Positions 1-9,575 are shown, numbered from the stretch's first letter. The stretch is 64,000 nt of DNA from Marinobacterium halophilum (GCF_003014615.1 NZ_PYGI01000022.1:1-64000), one strand, 5' to 3'. A program made the numbers and translations. The notes: generated by a model from the sequence alone, not told the origin.

Positions 1-93
1 CGGATGCTGGAACGTTATTCTACTGGAATAACAGCTGAGCTATGTTTGTTAGAAGCTATTGAGCGATATCCACAACAACTAACTCAGACATAG
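1..93 (+). CDS. C-terminal end of an unidentified protein (cut by window start)
   Basis: Frame 1 is open from the first base to a TAG at 91-93 and encodes 30 residues, ending in an Ile-Glu-Arg-Tyr-Pro stretch rich in Leu and Glu. It looks like the tail of a real gene on the same strand as oadGAB, because the AT-rich regulatory region only begins after its stop. The fragment is too short to assign to a family. It could also be a chance open frame. Confidence 0.4.
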   Translation, partial: RMLERYSTGITAELCLLEAIERYPQQLTQT

Positions 94-436
94 CCTTTTT
101 TTGTCCCCGGCTTGTAAATTAGCCAAAAGGCTAACTGCATATTGTTGTTTAAATCATCCTTCCCTGTGTCAATGTCGACACTATTGTCGCAAACGGCAGT
201 CTCTGTCCGGCTAAATGTAAAAAAATTACAGATTGTCGACAATCTTGCAATTGCCCCCTGAGTTTGCGTTAGAATAGATCCGCTGATTGTGTGGATCTGG
301 TCAATAGCTTTTGTAATCCAGACAACATAGTCTGAACATCAGCCTGTCGTCCCGGCTCTGTTACCAGGAGAGTTGAGTGCGGCCAAAAGTCGCCGACAGG
401 TTCAAGGGTTTCGAACAACAACAGGAGCACCCATAG
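94..436 (+). promoter_or_regulatory. oadGAB upstream region with candidate promoter
   Basis: This 343-base stretch has no gene. It is noticeably AT-richer than its flanks. It holds a small hairpin at 119-134 (TTAGCC, AAAA loop, GGCTAA), two palindromes (listed separately) and a candidate sigma-70 promoter, TTGCAA at 245-250 and TAGAAT at 270-275 with a 19-base spacer. That would give a leader of about 150 bases before oadG. The promoter is inferred from pattern only. Confidence 0.4.
173..245. promoter_or_regulatory. Pair of TGTCGACA-centred palindromes, candidate operators
   Basis: TGTCGACA occurs at 173-180, and a perfect 16-base palindrome AGATTGTCGACAATCT lies at 230-245. Their centres are 61 bases apart, close to six helical turns. 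The second ends just where the proposed -35 of the oad promoter begins. TTGTCNNACAA-type palindromes are typical of dimeric regulators such as the GntR/FadR class, so repression or looping at oadGAB is plausible. The regulator is not identified in this window. Confidence 0.4.
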
Positions 437-679
437 ATGGATAATCTGTTCTCGGAGGGCCTCACCCTCATGGCCTTCGGCATGGGGTTCGTTTTTGTCT
501 TTTTGACATTGCTGGTGCTTGTGACCGGCACCATGTCACGACTGGTGACCCGGTTTGTACCGGAACCGGTTGCTAAAGCGCCCAAGGCACGCCCCCGGCC
601 TGCTGCTGCCGGTTCTGCCGGTAACAACGACGAGCTGGTCGCCGTGATTACTGCTGCAGTACACAAGTACCGTAAGTGA
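437..679 (+). CDS. oadG: Oxaloacetate decarboxylase gamma subunit
   Basis: This 80-residue protein is the small membrane subunit of the Na+-pumping oxaloacetate decarboxylase. One long hydrophobic segment spans about residues 10-33, followed by a Pro/Ala/Lys-rich linker and a short soluble tail, the standard OadG plan. In the family it anchors the alpha subunit to beta and helps bind zinc. AGGAGC sits 9 bases before the ATG. It is the first gene of oadGAB, 43 bases ahead of oadA, and shares its promoter. Confidence 0.9.
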   Translation: MDNLFSEGLTLMAFGMGFVFVFLTLLVLVTGTMSRLVTRFVPEPVAKAPKARPRPAAAGSAGNNDELVAVITAAVHKYRK

Positions 680-722
680 AGCGGGTAGATAACAAGAACC
701 TCTGATAGAGAAAGGCTAACTC

Positions 723-2504
723 ATGTCCGACGTAAAAAAACCGCTAGGCATTACCGACGTCGTCCTGCGTGATGCGCATCAGTCCCTGTTTGCGACCCGC
801 CTGCGACTCGATGATATGCTTCCGATCGCCGAAAAACTGGATAAGATCGGCTACTGGTCCCTGGAAAGCTGGGGCGGCGCCACTTTTGACTCCTGCATCC
901 GTTACCTGGGTGAAGACCCTTGGACCCGTATTCGTGAATTGAAGGCGGTGATGCCAAACACCAAGCAGCAGATGCTGCTGCGTGGCCAGAATCTTCTGGG
1001 TTATCGTCATTACGCCGATGATGTGGTCAGCAAGTTTGTCGAGCGTGCCGCTGTTAATGGCGTGGACGTATTCCGTATCTTTGATGCGATGAACGATCCG
1101 CGTAACCTCGAAATGGCAATCAAGGCCGTGAAAGAGTGCGGCAAGCATGCACAGGGCACCATCTCCTTTACGACCAGCCCGGTACACACCACCGAAATGT
1201 GGGTGGACTATGCCAAGACGCTGGAAGACATGGGCGCCGACTCTATCGCCATCAAGGACATGGCCGGTATCCTGACGCCGTACAGTGCGTTTGATCTGGT
1301 CTCCCGTCTGAAGGCCCAGACCGGTCTTGAAGTGCAGCTGCATGCACACGCAACGGCAGGCCTGTCCGACATGACTATCCTCAAAGCTGTCGAAGCCGGT
1401 ATTGACCGTGTCGACACGGCAATCTCGTCCATGTCCATGACCTACGGCCATACAGCCACCGAGTCGGTTGTGGCCGCACTGGCGGGCACTGACCGCGATA
1501 CAGGGCTGGATCTGCTGGCGCTGGAAGAAGTTGCCGCCTACTTCCGTGAAGTACGGAAGAAGTACGCCAAATTTGAAGGCTCGCTGCGCGGTACCGATTC
1601 GCGCATCCTGGTGGCTCAGGTGCCGGGTGGCATGCTGACCAACATGGAAAGCCAGCTCAAGGAGCAGGGCGCTGCTGACAAGTTTGATGACGTACTGGCC
1701 GAGATTCCGCGCGTGCGCGAAGATCTGGGCTACATCCCGCTGGTAACGCCGACGTCTCAGATTGTTGGTACCCAGGCAGTGATCAACGTACTGATGGGCG
1801 AGCGTTACAAGACCATCTCCAAAGAGGTGCAGGGCATCCTCAAGGGCGAGTACGGTGCTGCGCCGGCCCCTTACAATGCCGAATTGCAGGCCCGGGTACT
1901 GGATGGCAAGGAGCCGCTGACCTGCCGCCCCGCTGACCAGCTGCAGTCTGAAATGGACAAGCTTACCGCTGAGCTGAAGCAGACGGCGGTCGACAAGGAC
2001 ATCGCACTGGCGAAAGGTGAGAACGAGATTGATGATGTTCTGACCTACGCACTGTTCCCGCAGATTGGCCTTAAATTCCTGGAAAACCGCGGTAACCCCG
2101 ACGCTTTTGAACCTGTACCGACTCTTGAGGACGCGAAAATCATGGCAGCCCCGAAAAACACCGGACCGGAAGTCTACACCATCAATGTTAATGGCCAGAA
2201 CTATGTGGTTCAGGTCAGCGAAGGCGGTGATGTTTCCTCTATTGCAGCGGCCCCTGCTGCTGCCCCGGCCACCGCTCCGGCTGCAGGCGCTGGTGAGCCG
2301 GTACCGGCACCGCTGGCGGGTAACATCTGGAAGGTTGAGGTTGCACCGGGTGAGTCCGTACAGGAAGGTGATGTGCTGGTGATTCTGGAAGCGATGAAGA
2401 TGGAAACTGAAGTCCGTGCCGCTCGTGCCGGTACCGTTGTCTCTATCGATGTCAAAGAGGGTGATGCCGTACAGGTCGGTGACTCCCTGCTGACGCTAGC
2501 CTAA
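723..2504 (+). CDS. oadA: Oxaloacetate decarboxylase alpha subunit (biotin carboxyltransferase)
   Basis: This 593-residue protein transfers the carboxyl group of oxaloacetate to biotin. The N-terminal HMGL-like carboxyltransferase domain starts with the metal-site motif LRDAHQS (Asp17) and has the [11 protein letters not shown] histidines. A conserved carboxylase domain follows to about residue 460, then an Ala/Pro-rich linker near 505-525 and a biotinyl domain with EAMKM, the biotinylated lysine being Lys559. Full length for OadA. It lies between oadG and oadB with an 11-base gap to oadB. The paralogous pyruvate carboxylase B subunit is excluded by the oadG/oadB neighbours. Confidence 0.96.
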   Translation: MSDVKKPLGITDVVLRDAHQSLFATRLRLDDMLPIAEKLDKIGYWSLESWGGATFDSCIRYLGEDPWTRIRELKAVMPNTKQQMLLRGQNLLGYRHYADDVVSKFVERAAVNGVDVFRIFDAMNDPRNLEMAIKAVKECGKHAQGTISFTTSPVHTTEMWVDYAKTLEDMGADSIAIKDMAGILTPYSAFDLVSRLKAQTGLEVQLHAHATAGLSDMTILKAVEAGIDRVDTAISSMSMTYGHTATESVVAALAGTDRDTGLDLLALEEVAAYFREVRKKYAKFEGSLRGTDSRILVAQVPGGMLTNMESQLKEQGAADKFDDVLAEIPRVREDLGYIPLVTPTSQIVGTQAVINVLMGERYKTISKEVQGILKGEYGAAPAPYNAELQARVLDGKEPLTCRPADQLQSEMDKLTAELKQTAVDKDIALAKGENEIDDVLTYALFPQIGLKFLENRGNPDAFEPVPTLEDAKIMAAPKNTGPEVYTINVNGQNYVVQVSEGGDVSSIAAAPAAAPATAPAAGAGEPVPAPLAGNIWKVEVAPGESVQEGDVLVILEAMKMETEVRAARAGTVVSIDVKEGDAVQVGDSLLTLA

Positions 2505-2515
2505 GGTACAGATGC

Positions 2516-3817
2516 ATGGATAAGCTACTCGATCTGTGGCTGGCGTCGGGGATATCCAATATCTCCGTCGGTCAGTTCAGCATGATGATTATCGGTCTGG
2601 GGCTGCTCTACCTTGCGATCCGCAAGAACTTCGAGCCGCTTCTGCTGGTTCCGATTGGCTTCGGCGGTATTCTGGCGAATATCCCTGAAGCGGGTCTGGC
2701 GTTCTCGGCGGTGGAAAATGCGATCCATTTTGCCAAGCCTGAAGTATTGCAGCAATTGGCAGTCACTCTGGGTGTCAGTGGCGCAGATGTGCATGAACTG
2801 ACTCATGCCTATCACGTCTCCAATGTCAGCACACATGCGGCTGCCAGCATGGTTGCGCAGGATGCCGGTTACAGCAACGGCATGCTGTATAACTTCTATC
2901 TGATTGCGATCGCTTCAGGTGCCGCGCCACTGATCATCTTCATGGGTGTGGGCGCGATGACGGACTTCGGTCCGCTGTTGGCCAATCCGCGTACGCTGTT
3001 CCTTGGCGCTGCAGCCCAGTTCGGTATCTTTGCGACAGTGCTGGGGGCGGTTGCCCTGAGCAGTTTCGGGATTCTGGACTTCAGTATTCAGGATGCTGCC
3101 GCTATCGGCATTATCGGCGGTGCTGACGGCCCGACGGCCATCTATGTGGCCAGTCTGCTGGCACCTCAGCTGTTGGGTGCGATTGCAGTCGCGGCATACT
3201 CCTACATGGCTTTGGTACCGTTGATTCAGCCGCCGATCATGCGCGCACTGACCACCGCTGCCGAGCGCAAGATCAGCATGAGCCAGCTGCGTCATGTGTC
3301 GAAGACCGAGAAGATCCTCTTCCCGCTGTTGCTGTTGATTCTGGTAGCCATGCTGCTGCCGGATGCGGCACCGCTGCTGGGTATGTTCTGCTTCGGTAAC
3401 CTGATGCGCGAGTGTGGTGTGGTTGACCGTCTGAGCGATACTGCCCAGAACGCGCTGATCAACATCGTTACCATCTTCCTGGGTCTGTCGGTCGGTTCCA
3501 AACTGTCCGCTGACAAGTTCCTGGATGTGCAGACGCTGGGTATTCTGGTGCTGGGTATTGTTGCCTTTGGTATCGGTACTGCCTGCGGCGTGATCATGGC
3601 CAAGTTCATGAACAAGCTGCAGGGCGGCAACGCCATCAACCCGCTGATCGGTTCTGCCGGTGTATCAGCGGTACCGATGGCGGCGCGTGTATCCAACAAG
3701 CTGGGTCTGGAAGCCAACCCGCAGAACTTCCTGCTGATGCACGCAATGGGCCCGAATGTGGCCGGCGTTATCGGCTCGGCAGTTGCGGCGGGTGTGATGA
3801 TCAAGTTTGTGGGCTGA
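2516..3817 (+). CDS. oadB: Oxaloacetate decarboxylase beta subunit (Na+ pump)
   Basis: This 433-residue integral membrane protein decarboxylates carboxybiotin and couples this to export of Na+. It is hydrophobic almost throughout, with about nine to eleven membrane segments. The family's ion-binding signature [13 protein letters not shown] is intact, its aspartate being residue 204, equivalent to the essential aspartate of characterised OadB. A second conserved motif, [14 protein letters not shown], lies near the C terminus. It is the last gene of the operon and is followed by a strong intrinsic terminator. The cell therefore probably has a sodium cycle, as expected for a marine bacterium. 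Confidence 0.96.
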   Translation: MDKLLDLWLASGISNISVGQFSMMIIGLGLLYLAIRKNFEPLLLVPIGFGGILANIPEAGLAFSAVENAIHFAKPEVLQQLAVTLGVSGADVHELTHAYHVSNVSTHAAASMVAQDAGYSNGMLYNFYLIAIASGAAPLIIFMGVGAMTDFGPLLANPRTLFLGAAAQFGIFATVLGAVALSSFGILDFSIQDAAAIGIIGGADGPTAIYVASLLAPQLLGAIAVAAYSYMALVPLIQPPIMRALTTAAERKISMSQLRHVSKTEKILFPLLLLILVAMLLPDAAPLLGMFCFGNLMRECGVVDRLSDTAQNALINIVTIFLGLSVGSKLSADKFLDVQTLGILVLGIVAFGIGTACGVIMAKFMNKLQGGNAINPLIGSAGVSAVPMAARVSNKLGLEANPQNFLLMHAMGPNVAGVIGSAVAAGVMIKFVG

Positions 3818-3839
3818 TATAGCCTGGCATAACCAAGAA

Positions 3840-3864
3840 CGGAGCCTTCGGGCTCCGTTTTTTT
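3840..3864 (+). terminator. Intrinsic terminator of oadGAB
   Basis: A perfect 7-bp stem, CGGAGCC and GGCTCCG with a TTCG tetraloop, is followed by seven T. It begins 22 bases after the oadB stop. Its T-run overlaps the last codon of the convergent tetR gene. Confidence 0.93.
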
Positions 3865-4411
3865 ATGTCTGCAGTAACGCTCTGATAGCGGTCAGGCTTT
3901 GTTTAATGGCAGGCTCGCTATCCTGAACACGCGCCACGGTTAGCACTCCTTCGTACAATGGCAGCAGCAGCCATGCCTGCTGTGGATCGAAGCCTTCCTC
4001 TTCCAGCAGCTGGTGCAAAAACTGTCGCATCCAGTCCATGTGTTCTCTGGCCAATGCATGAATGGGCGGGTTTGAATACATGAATTCGGCGGCGGCATTG
4101 TTGAACAGGCAACCGTTGAAATCGTCTTCTCCACAGACTCCCTGCAAGTCTTCGAATGGTGCCAATATGCGTTCCAGCCCTTTCCCGCGCAGCCGTTGAG
4201 CCTGCTGCTGCAGACTGGACCGTACGCGCATGCTCGCACGCTCCAGCACGGCCAGAATCAGAGCATCTTTGGAGGCGAAATGCTTATACAGGGTGGTTTT
4301 GGCTACGCCTGATTCAGCCTGGATACGGTCGATGCCGGTGGCATGAAAGCCGTCGCGATAGAACAGTTGCTCCGCGGTATCCATAAGTAACTCGCGTCTG
4401 GGCGCTGGCAT
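3863..4411 (-). CDS. TetR-family transcriptional repressor
   Basis: This 182-residue protein has a TetR N-terminal helix-turn-helix at about residues 5-50, with the recognition-helix motif SGVAKTTLYKHFASKDAL. The C-terminal ligand domain is of the type that follows such regulators near detoxification genes. It is transcribed divergently from the AhpD-like gene at 4546, and the shared gap has a strong inverted repeat inside a consensus promoter, so it probably represses that gene and perhaps itself. The inducer is unknown, and two cysteines (CGEDDFNGC) in the ligand domain might be redox-sensing (speculation). Confidence 0.9.
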   Translation of the reverse strand: MPAPRRELLMDTAEQLFYRDGFHATGIDRIQAESGVAKTTLYKHFASKDALILAVLERASMRVRSSLQQQAQRLRGKGLERILAPFEDLQGVCGEDDFNGCLFNNAAAEFMYSNPPIHALAREHMDWMRQFLHQLLEEEGFDPQQAWLLLPLYEGVLTVARVQDSEPAIKQSLTAIRALLQT

Positions 4412-4471
4412 GTTGCGGGTTCTCTCTGTGCAAGAATGGTGTGGGCATCATACCAGCTTGTATAAAACCCG

Positions 4472-4521
4472 TTGACACTACAGATCTGTACACCTAGTAT
4501 CGGATGGGTGTACAGATCTGT
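4472..4521 (+). promoter_or_regulatory. Sigma-70 promoter with TetR operator
   Basis: TTGACA at 4472-4477 and TAGTAT at 4495-4500 are separated by exactly 17 bases. A 15-base inverted repeat, ACAGATCTGTACACC at 4480-4494 and its complement at 4507-4521, flanks and fills the promoter. Each arm contains the palindrome ACAGATCTGT, the two copies being 32 bases apart (three helical turns). This is the expected layout for repression by the divergent TetR protein. Confidence 0.85.
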
Positions 4522-4545
4522 TTCTTTTTATTTTGGAGGTTAATC

Positions 4546-5088
4546 ATGTCCCGTATGCCGATGCTAGGTCCTGAAACTGCATGTGAACAAGGTGCCCCGA
4601 CACTTGAACACATTCGCAAGCAATTGGGGATGCTGCCGAATTTTTTTGCCGGGTTGGCCAATCATGGCGCTTCGTTGAATGCCTATCTGGCGTTTGAGGA
4701 TCAGTTATCCACCGGCAGCCGACTGACAGCGGCCCAGCGAGAAATGATTTCGCTGGCCGTGGCGAATGCCAATGGCTGTCATTACTGTGTCAGTGGCCAT
4801 ACCTTATCGGCCAGGCATGCCGGTGTGGATGCCGCAGCGGCGAAACGGGCTCAGCAGGGACAGGCGCAGGAAGCAAAAGATCAGGCAATGCTGGATTTTG
4901 CCCTGGATGTGCTGGAACAGCGTGGGCATCTGCCGGACGATAGCCTGAACGCCGCACGCCAGATGGGGTTGGATGATGCCACCCTGGTGGAGATCACCAG
5001 TTGGGTGGGCATCAACAGCTACAGTAACTGGATCAATAATCTGATTCGTCCGAAGATCGATTTCCCCGAAGTGCCGCTGATCGACTAA
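4546..5088 (+). CDS. AhpD-like carboxymuconolactone decarboxylase family protein
   Basis: This 180-residue protein carries the AhpD-type redox motif GCHYCVSGHT (Cys78, Cys81, His85), so it is likely a thiol-dependent peroxidase or disulfide reductase rather than a true decarboxylase. The start at 4546 is chosen because a TGGAGGT ribosome-binding site lies 5 bases upstream; an in-frame ATG at 4504 lies inside the operator and has none. It is controlled by the TetR-type promoter and stands alone, ending 15 bases before the convergent HDAC-like gene. The substrate is unknown. Confidence 0.88.
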   Translation: MSRMPMLGPETACEQGAPTLEHIRKQLGMLPNFFAGLANHGASLNAYLAFEDQLSTGSRLTAAQREMISLAVANANGCHYCVSGHTLSARHAGVDAAAAKRAQQGQAQEAKDQAMLDFALDVLEQRGHLPDDSLNAARQMGLDDATLVEITSWVGINSYSNWINNLIRPKIDFPEVPLID

Positions 5089-5103
5089 AGCGTACTGGCG
5101 GGC

Positions 5104-6027
5104 TTAGAAGCCGGCCAGCACTTCGAGGTGGGCCTGTACGCTGAATGCCAGCGGAACCGGGTTGTAACCGCCTTCCAGCACGGAGACGATGCGGCCCTGA
5201 CAATGTTCATCGGCATACTGCTTGATCACCTGAGTGACCTTGCGGAAGTCTTCCTCTTCCAGGTTCAGGTCGCCCATCGGATCATCCTTGTGGGCATCGA
5301 AGCCGGCCGAAATGAAGATCATATCCGGCTTGTGCGCAGCCAGCGCCGGTAACCATTTATCGGCAATGGCTTGATGGAAAACACTGGGTTCAGTGTGGGC
5401 GGCAATCGGGCAGTTGATGATGTGCGGCCGTTCGATTTCGTGGAAGCGTTCGGGGTAATAGGGGTGCTGGAAGGTGGAACAGACCAGCACTTCAGCGCGG
5501 TCCTTGAAGATATCCACCGTGCCGTTGCAGTGGTGGACATCAAAGTCGAGGATTGCCACGCGCTCAATGCCTGGCTGCTCCAGCGCATGGGCGGCACCGA
5601 TAGCGACATTGTTATACAGGCAGAAACCCATTGCCAGGTTGTACTCGGCGTGATGGCCGGGTGGGCGCACGGCACAGAAGGCGTTATCGGCTTTGCCGCT
5701 GAGCACGCGGTTGACTGCCAGAATCACGCTGCCGGCAGCAAGGCTGGCTGCGTGCAGCGATTCGGGACACATGGCCGTATCATCGTCGGTATAGGCAATG
5801 CCTGATGTGGGCTGCTTGGCTTCCAGGCGTTTGTGGTGCAGCTTGTGGTGTACCATCGCGATCTGTTCATCGGTGACGTCAACCGAGGTCAGCTGGTCAA
5901 GATGATCGATAAGGCCGGTACGTTCCAGCACCTTGTGAATGGCTGCCAAACGGAGAGGGCTTTCCGGATGTTCGGGGCCCAGATTGTGCAGCATGCAGTC
6001 CTTGTGAGTAATAAATGCCGTAGTCAT
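5104..6027 (-). CDS. Histone deacetylase-like amidohydrolase
   Basis: This 307-residue protein belongs to the class II HDAC/acetylpolyamine amidohydrolase superfamily. Visible catalytic features are RPPGHHAE (His125, His126), the zinc ligands in DFDVHH (Asp163, His165) and GFDAH (Asp244). Bacterial members deacetylate small amides such as acetylpolyamines or acetoin-pathway proteins; the substrate here cannot be told. An in-frame ATG at 6057 would add ten residues, but homologues start at MTTAF with HPE close behind, so 6027 is preferred. The gene appears monocistronic. Confidence 0.9.
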   Translation of the reverse strand: MTTAFITHKDCMLHNLGPEHPESPLRLAAIHKVLERTGLIDHLDQLTSVDVTDEQIAMVHHKLHHKRLEAKQPTSGIAYTDDDTAMCPESLHAASLAAGSVILAVNRVLSGKADNAFCAVRPPGHHAEYNLAMGFCLYNNVAIGAAHALEQPGIERVAILDFDVHHCNGTVDIFKDRAEVLVCSTFQHPYYPERFHEIERPHIINCPIAAHTEPSVFHQAIADKWLPALAAHKPDMIFISAGFDAHKDDPMGDLNLEEEDFRKVTQVIKQYADEHCQGRIVSVLEGGYNPVPLAFSVQAHLEVLAGF

Positions 6028-6249
6028 AACGCTAGCCTGCTCCTCTATTGTCAACATTCTAGAGGAAAACAGCAGGGCAGAGGCTTAGGCGATGGTCTTA
6101 GTTCATTAAAACCTTGTCAAAGTCGGGGAAGTTTGACCCTTGTCATGACTGCGGTGCCTGTAGTGTCGGCACCGTGTCGTATTTTCTCGGTATCAGGCGT
6201 TCATATCGAACAGCGGGTGCTTTTTATGTCTTTCATCCGCTTCCCGTTC

Positions 6250-6278
6250 TTCTGGCAACATACATCCCTCTGTATACT
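6250..6278 (+). promoter_or_regulatory. Candidate promoter of the receiver-TPR gene
   Basis: TATACT at 6273-6278 is preceded at 17 bases by TTCTGG at 6250-6255. It lies about 50 bases before the GTG start at 6330. The -35 matches consensus at only three positions. Confidence 0.4.
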
Positions 6279-6329
6279 GATGCCACCCCCCTGAATACTG
6301 GCATCAAACTCAAAGGTGGATACACCGCT

Positions 6330-7931
6330 GTGGGCTCTCGCAACATTGACTACACCAACAAGAGCGTTCTGCTGATCGACAGCAGCGGCAACCTGCGCTC
6401 AACAATTTATTACATGTTGCGCGAGCTGGGTGTACGGAACCTCAAGGCGACCACGGTCAATGAGAAGGTGCTGACCCTGATTCAGGAGGAGCCCTTCGAT
6501 ATTATCCTGCTGGGACATAACAGCAGTGATGCTGTTACCGGCATGCAAATACTGGAAGAGGCCCGCTTTCGCGGTTTCATCCGGCCGACGGCAGGCTGGA
6601 TCTTCATGACCAGCGATGCGTCCCAGGAAGTGGTGTTGCATGCCATCGACAGCCGTCCCGATGACCTGTTGACCCGCCCGTTTTCGATCGATGAGCTGAA
6701 GAGTCGCCTTGACCATCTGGTGTTGCGCAAGGAAGTGATGCGCCCGGTAGAGCAGGCGATCGAAGTGGGTGATCTGGAAGGGGCCGTGCTGGCGTGTGAC
6801 GATATTCCGCGTCAGGACAGCAACAGCGAATATGCGCGACGTTTGAAGGCAAGTTTGTTATTGCAACTTAATCGGCCTGATGAAGCCTATGCAGTATTGG
6901 AGCGTGTGTTCTGGGAGGTGCCGGACAAGGAAGTAGGCTTGTGCATGGCGCAGGCGCTGGTAGCGATGCAGCGCCTGGCAGAAGCGCAGGACTTGCTGGA
7001 AAGTCTGATTGAACACTACCCTCTGCTGATTGCCGCGTATGATCTGCTGGCTCAGGTACATGAACAGAGCGGTGATCTGGACGGCGCCCGCGAAATTCTG
7101 AAAACGGCAACGTCCAAGGCCCCGCTGGGCATTCCCCGGCAGATGGAGCTGGGGCGGGTGGCAACACAGACGCGGGTTCTGGATTTGGCAGAAGGGGCCT
7201 ATCGCAAATCCATCGTGCTGGGGCGGCGCAGCTGTTACCGTTCAGCAGAGCCTTACCTGCGTTTGGCCAACATCCGTCGCCTTGAGCTGCATAATGCGGA
7301 TGTGCGACGTCAGATCGAATTGCGTAATGATCTGGATGCACTGCTGAATAATGCCGAATACAGCTTTCCCAAGGACCAGACACTGAAAGTGCGTACGGCG
7401 CTGTTACGTGCGCAGGCCTGTCAGGACTTGGGAGACGGGCAGGAAGCCCGCAAATACCGTGAAGAGGCTAAACAGCGCAATGCCGAGCTGGCACAACCGC
7501 TACAGTTGGAGCGGGAAGCCCTGATATTGTCGGGTGATCCGGTACCGGTACTGGAGCCGGAAACAGAGCTCGCGCAGGTGAAGAGCGGGCGTCGTGACCA
7601 GGGCATGAGCGAAAAGGTCAACCGCCTGGGCGTGAAGCATTACCTGGCTGGCAAGTTGACTCAAGCGATCCGCTACTTTGGTTTGGCGCTCGAATATGAT
7701 CCTGGTAATGCGGCCGCCCTGTTGAACCTGGCACAGCTGTTTCTGGAAGCGGCGCGTGACAGCAGTAACAAGCGTGAAGAACGACTGAAGATGGTGGATC
7801 GCTACCTGCGCCTGACTGAACGTTTACCGCTGGAAACCGCCGAACAACTCCGTCAGCACCAGTTGAAAAGCTACCGTAAGGTGCCGATCACCGAGTTGCC
7901 GGTCGGTACCTTGGGCGTTCTGCTGCGCTAG
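6330..7931 (+). CDS. Pseudo-receiver domain protein with TPR repeats
   Basis: This 533-residue protein has an N-terminal CheY-like receiver fold (about residues 10-130) and a long helical TPR region (about 150-530). The phosphoacceptor position is Gly62 (DIILLGHN instead of ...LLD), the beta5 lysine is replaced by Arg (LTRPFS), and the acidic pair is reduced to one Asp, so it is probably not phosphorylated in the normal way. TPR-linked receivers usually work as scaffolds. The GTG start at 6330 has AAGGTGGA 9 bases upstream; an open frame back to 6114 lacks a start signal and crosses the promoter. Confidence 0.82.
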   Translation: MGSRNIDYTNKSVLLIDSSGNLRSTIYYMLRELGVRNLKATTVNEKVLTLIQEEPFDIILLGHNSSDAVTGMQILEEARFRGFIRPTAGWIFMTSDASQEVVLHAIDSRPDDLLTRPFSIDELKSRLDHLVLRKEVMRPVEQAIEVGDLEGAVLACDDIPRQDSNSEYARRLKASLLLQLNRPDEAYAVLERVFWEVPDKEVGLCMAQALVAMQRLAEAQDLLESLIEHYPLLIAAYDLLAQVHEQSGDLDGAREILKTATSKAPLGIPRQMELGRVATQTRVLDLAEGAYRKSIVLGRRSCYRSAEPYLRLANIRRLELHNADVRRQIELRNDLDALLNNAEYSFPKDQTLKVRTALLRAQACQDLGDGQEARKYREEAKQRNAELAQPLQLEREALILSGDPVPVLEPETELAQVKSGRRDQGMSEKVNRLGVKHYLAGKLTQAIRYFGLALEYDPGNAAALLNLAQLFLEAARDSSNKREERLKMVDRYLRLTERLPLETAEQLRQHQLKSYRKVPITELPVGTLGVLLR

Positions 7932-7935
7932 ACGT

Positions 7936-9471
7936 TTACGTCAGTTGTTCAAGGAAAATGCGTGCACTGTCATCGACCTGCTGGCGCTGCTCCGCAGACA
8001 TGCGCTCCAAGTGGCGATAGGCCAGTGCCATCCGCGGATTCTGCTGCAACTGCTCGGCATGCTCGGCCATGAAATTCCAGTACAGGTAATTGAACGGGCA
8101 GGCGTCGGGGCCGCTTTTGAGTTTTACGTCATAGCGGCAGTGCTTGCAGTAATCCGACATGCGGTTGATATAGGCACCCCCGGCAGCGTAGGGCTTGCTG
8201 GCCATTATGCCGCCATCAGCAAACAGCACCATACCGTGCACGTTGGGCAATTCCACCCATTCGTAGGCATCGGCATACACCAGCAGATACCATTCATTGA
8301 CCTGTTCCGGGTCGAGCCCCGCCAGTAAGGCGAAGTTTCCCAACACCATCAGCCGCTGAATGTGATGTGCGTAAGCATGAGCCTTGGTGTCCTGTACACA
8401 CTGGCGCAGGCAGTTGAGGTCGGTTTCGGCATCCCAGTAAAAGCGGGGCAATGGACGGGTTGCCTGCAGCTGGTTAAGGTTGCGATAGTCCGGCATTTTC
8501 AACCAGTACAGACCGCGAACATACTCACGCCAGCCCAGCACCTGCCGGATGAAGCCCTCGACCGCATTCAGCGGGGCCAGCCCCTGATGGTATGCCTGTT
8601 CTGCGGCTTTGATGGCTTCCATCGGGTGCAGTAACCCAAGATTGATATAAGCGCCCAAGTGCGAGTGATACAGCCAGGGATCATCCTGGCGCATGGCATC
8701 CTGATAATCACCGAACAGCGGCAGACGTTCGCTGATAAACGCCGCCAGTACCTGCTGTGCCTGTTCAGCGGTAACGGCAAAGTGGAAATCATCCAGGTCA
8801 CCAAAATGATCATCGAAGGTTTTAGCCACCTGAGTGATAACGCTGCGAGTGATGGTATCTGGCTCAAACCGTGTGGGTGCAGGTGGCTGTACCGAGGCGG
8901 GCATCGGTTTGCGGTTGTTGCGGTCCAGGTTCCACTGGTCCCCGAGTGGCTTGGAGCCTGCCATCAGAATGTCATAACGGCGGCGCATCTCACGGTAGAA
9001 ATACTCCATGCGCAATTGCTTGCGCCCCTTTGCCCAGCGAGCAAATTCAGCGTGGCTGCATAGGAAACGGTCATCTTCCCTGATCTCGAAGTTGTACTCC
9101 GGATGCGCAGCCTGCCAGTGCTCAAACTGCTGGCGCAGTCGATACTCCCCCGGTTCGGTCAGCACACAATTGCGGCAGCCTGAATGGGTAAGTATGCGCT
9201 CCATTTCGGTAGTAAAGCAGCCCGAGTTGTCCGCGTCGTCCAGACGCACGTACTTTACCTTGAAGCCCCGTGCCTGCAATTGCTTGGCAAAATGGCGCAT
9301 GGCCGAGAATACCAGCACCAGCTTTTTCTTGTGGTGGGGTACATAGCAGGCTTCTGCGCGCAGTTCGCACATCAGAATCAGATCGGTGGCAGGGTTGGCG
9401 TCCCGCAAACTGGAGATTGCGGCGCTGAGCTGGTCGCCAAGGATCAGGCGGAGGCTGGGGGAAGAGGGCAC
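7936..9471 (-). CDS. phrB: Fe-S bacterial cryptochrome/(6-4) photolyase (PhrB type)
   Basis: This 511-residue protein belongs to the deoxyribodipyrimidine photolyase-related family that repairs (6-4) photoproducts with FAD, a ribolumazine antenna and a 4Fe-4S cluster. The four cluster cysteines are present at 354, 442, 445 and 458, the same spacing as in the characterised Agrobacterium PhrB. The N-terminal LRLILGDQLS and the flavin region near YIN.MSDYCKHC match the family. The start is GTG at 9471, since a stop codon lies two codons upstream. It converges on the receiver-TPR gene with a 4-base gap. Confidence 0.93.
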   Translation of the reverse strand: MPSSPSLRLILGDQLSAAISSLRDANPATDLILMCELRAEACYVPHHKKKLVLVFSAMRHFAKQLQARGFKVKYVRLDDADNSGCFTTEMERILTHSGCRNCVLTEPGEYRLRQQFEHWQAAHPEYNFEIREDDRFLCSHAEFARWAKGRKQLRMEYFYREMRRRYDILMAGSKPLGDQWNLDRNNRKPMPASVQPPAPTRFEPDTITRSVITQVAKTFDDHFGDLDDFHFAVTAEQAQQVLAAFISERLPLFGDYQDAMRQDDPWLYHSHLGAYINLGLLHPMEAIKAAEQAYHQGLAPLNAVEGFIRQVLGWREYVRGLYWLKMPDYRNLNQLQATRPLPRFYWDAETDLNCLRQCVQDTKAHAYAHHIQRLMVLGNFALLAGLDPEQVNEWYLLVYADAYEWVELPNVHGMVLFADGGIMASKPYAAGGAYINRMSDYCKHCRYDVKLKSGPDACPFNYLYWNFMAEHAEQLQQNPRMALAYRHLERMSAEQRQQVDDSARIFLEQLT

Positions 9472-9550
9472 GGGTCAGTACTCGATCAAGAGGTTGACCA
9501 TGCTACGTGGCTTGGCCGCGTTTGGATTGCTCCGGTGATTGGCCATAAAA

Positions 9551-9575
9551 AAACCCGCAAGGAAAACCTTGCGGG
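9551..9575 (-). terminator. Intrinsic terminator of the 9621-9857 gene
   Basis: On the minus strand a 9-bp perfect stem, CCCGCAAGG with a four-base loop, is followed by seven T. It lies 45 bases downstream of the small orphan gene and separates it from phrB. Confidence 0.9.
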
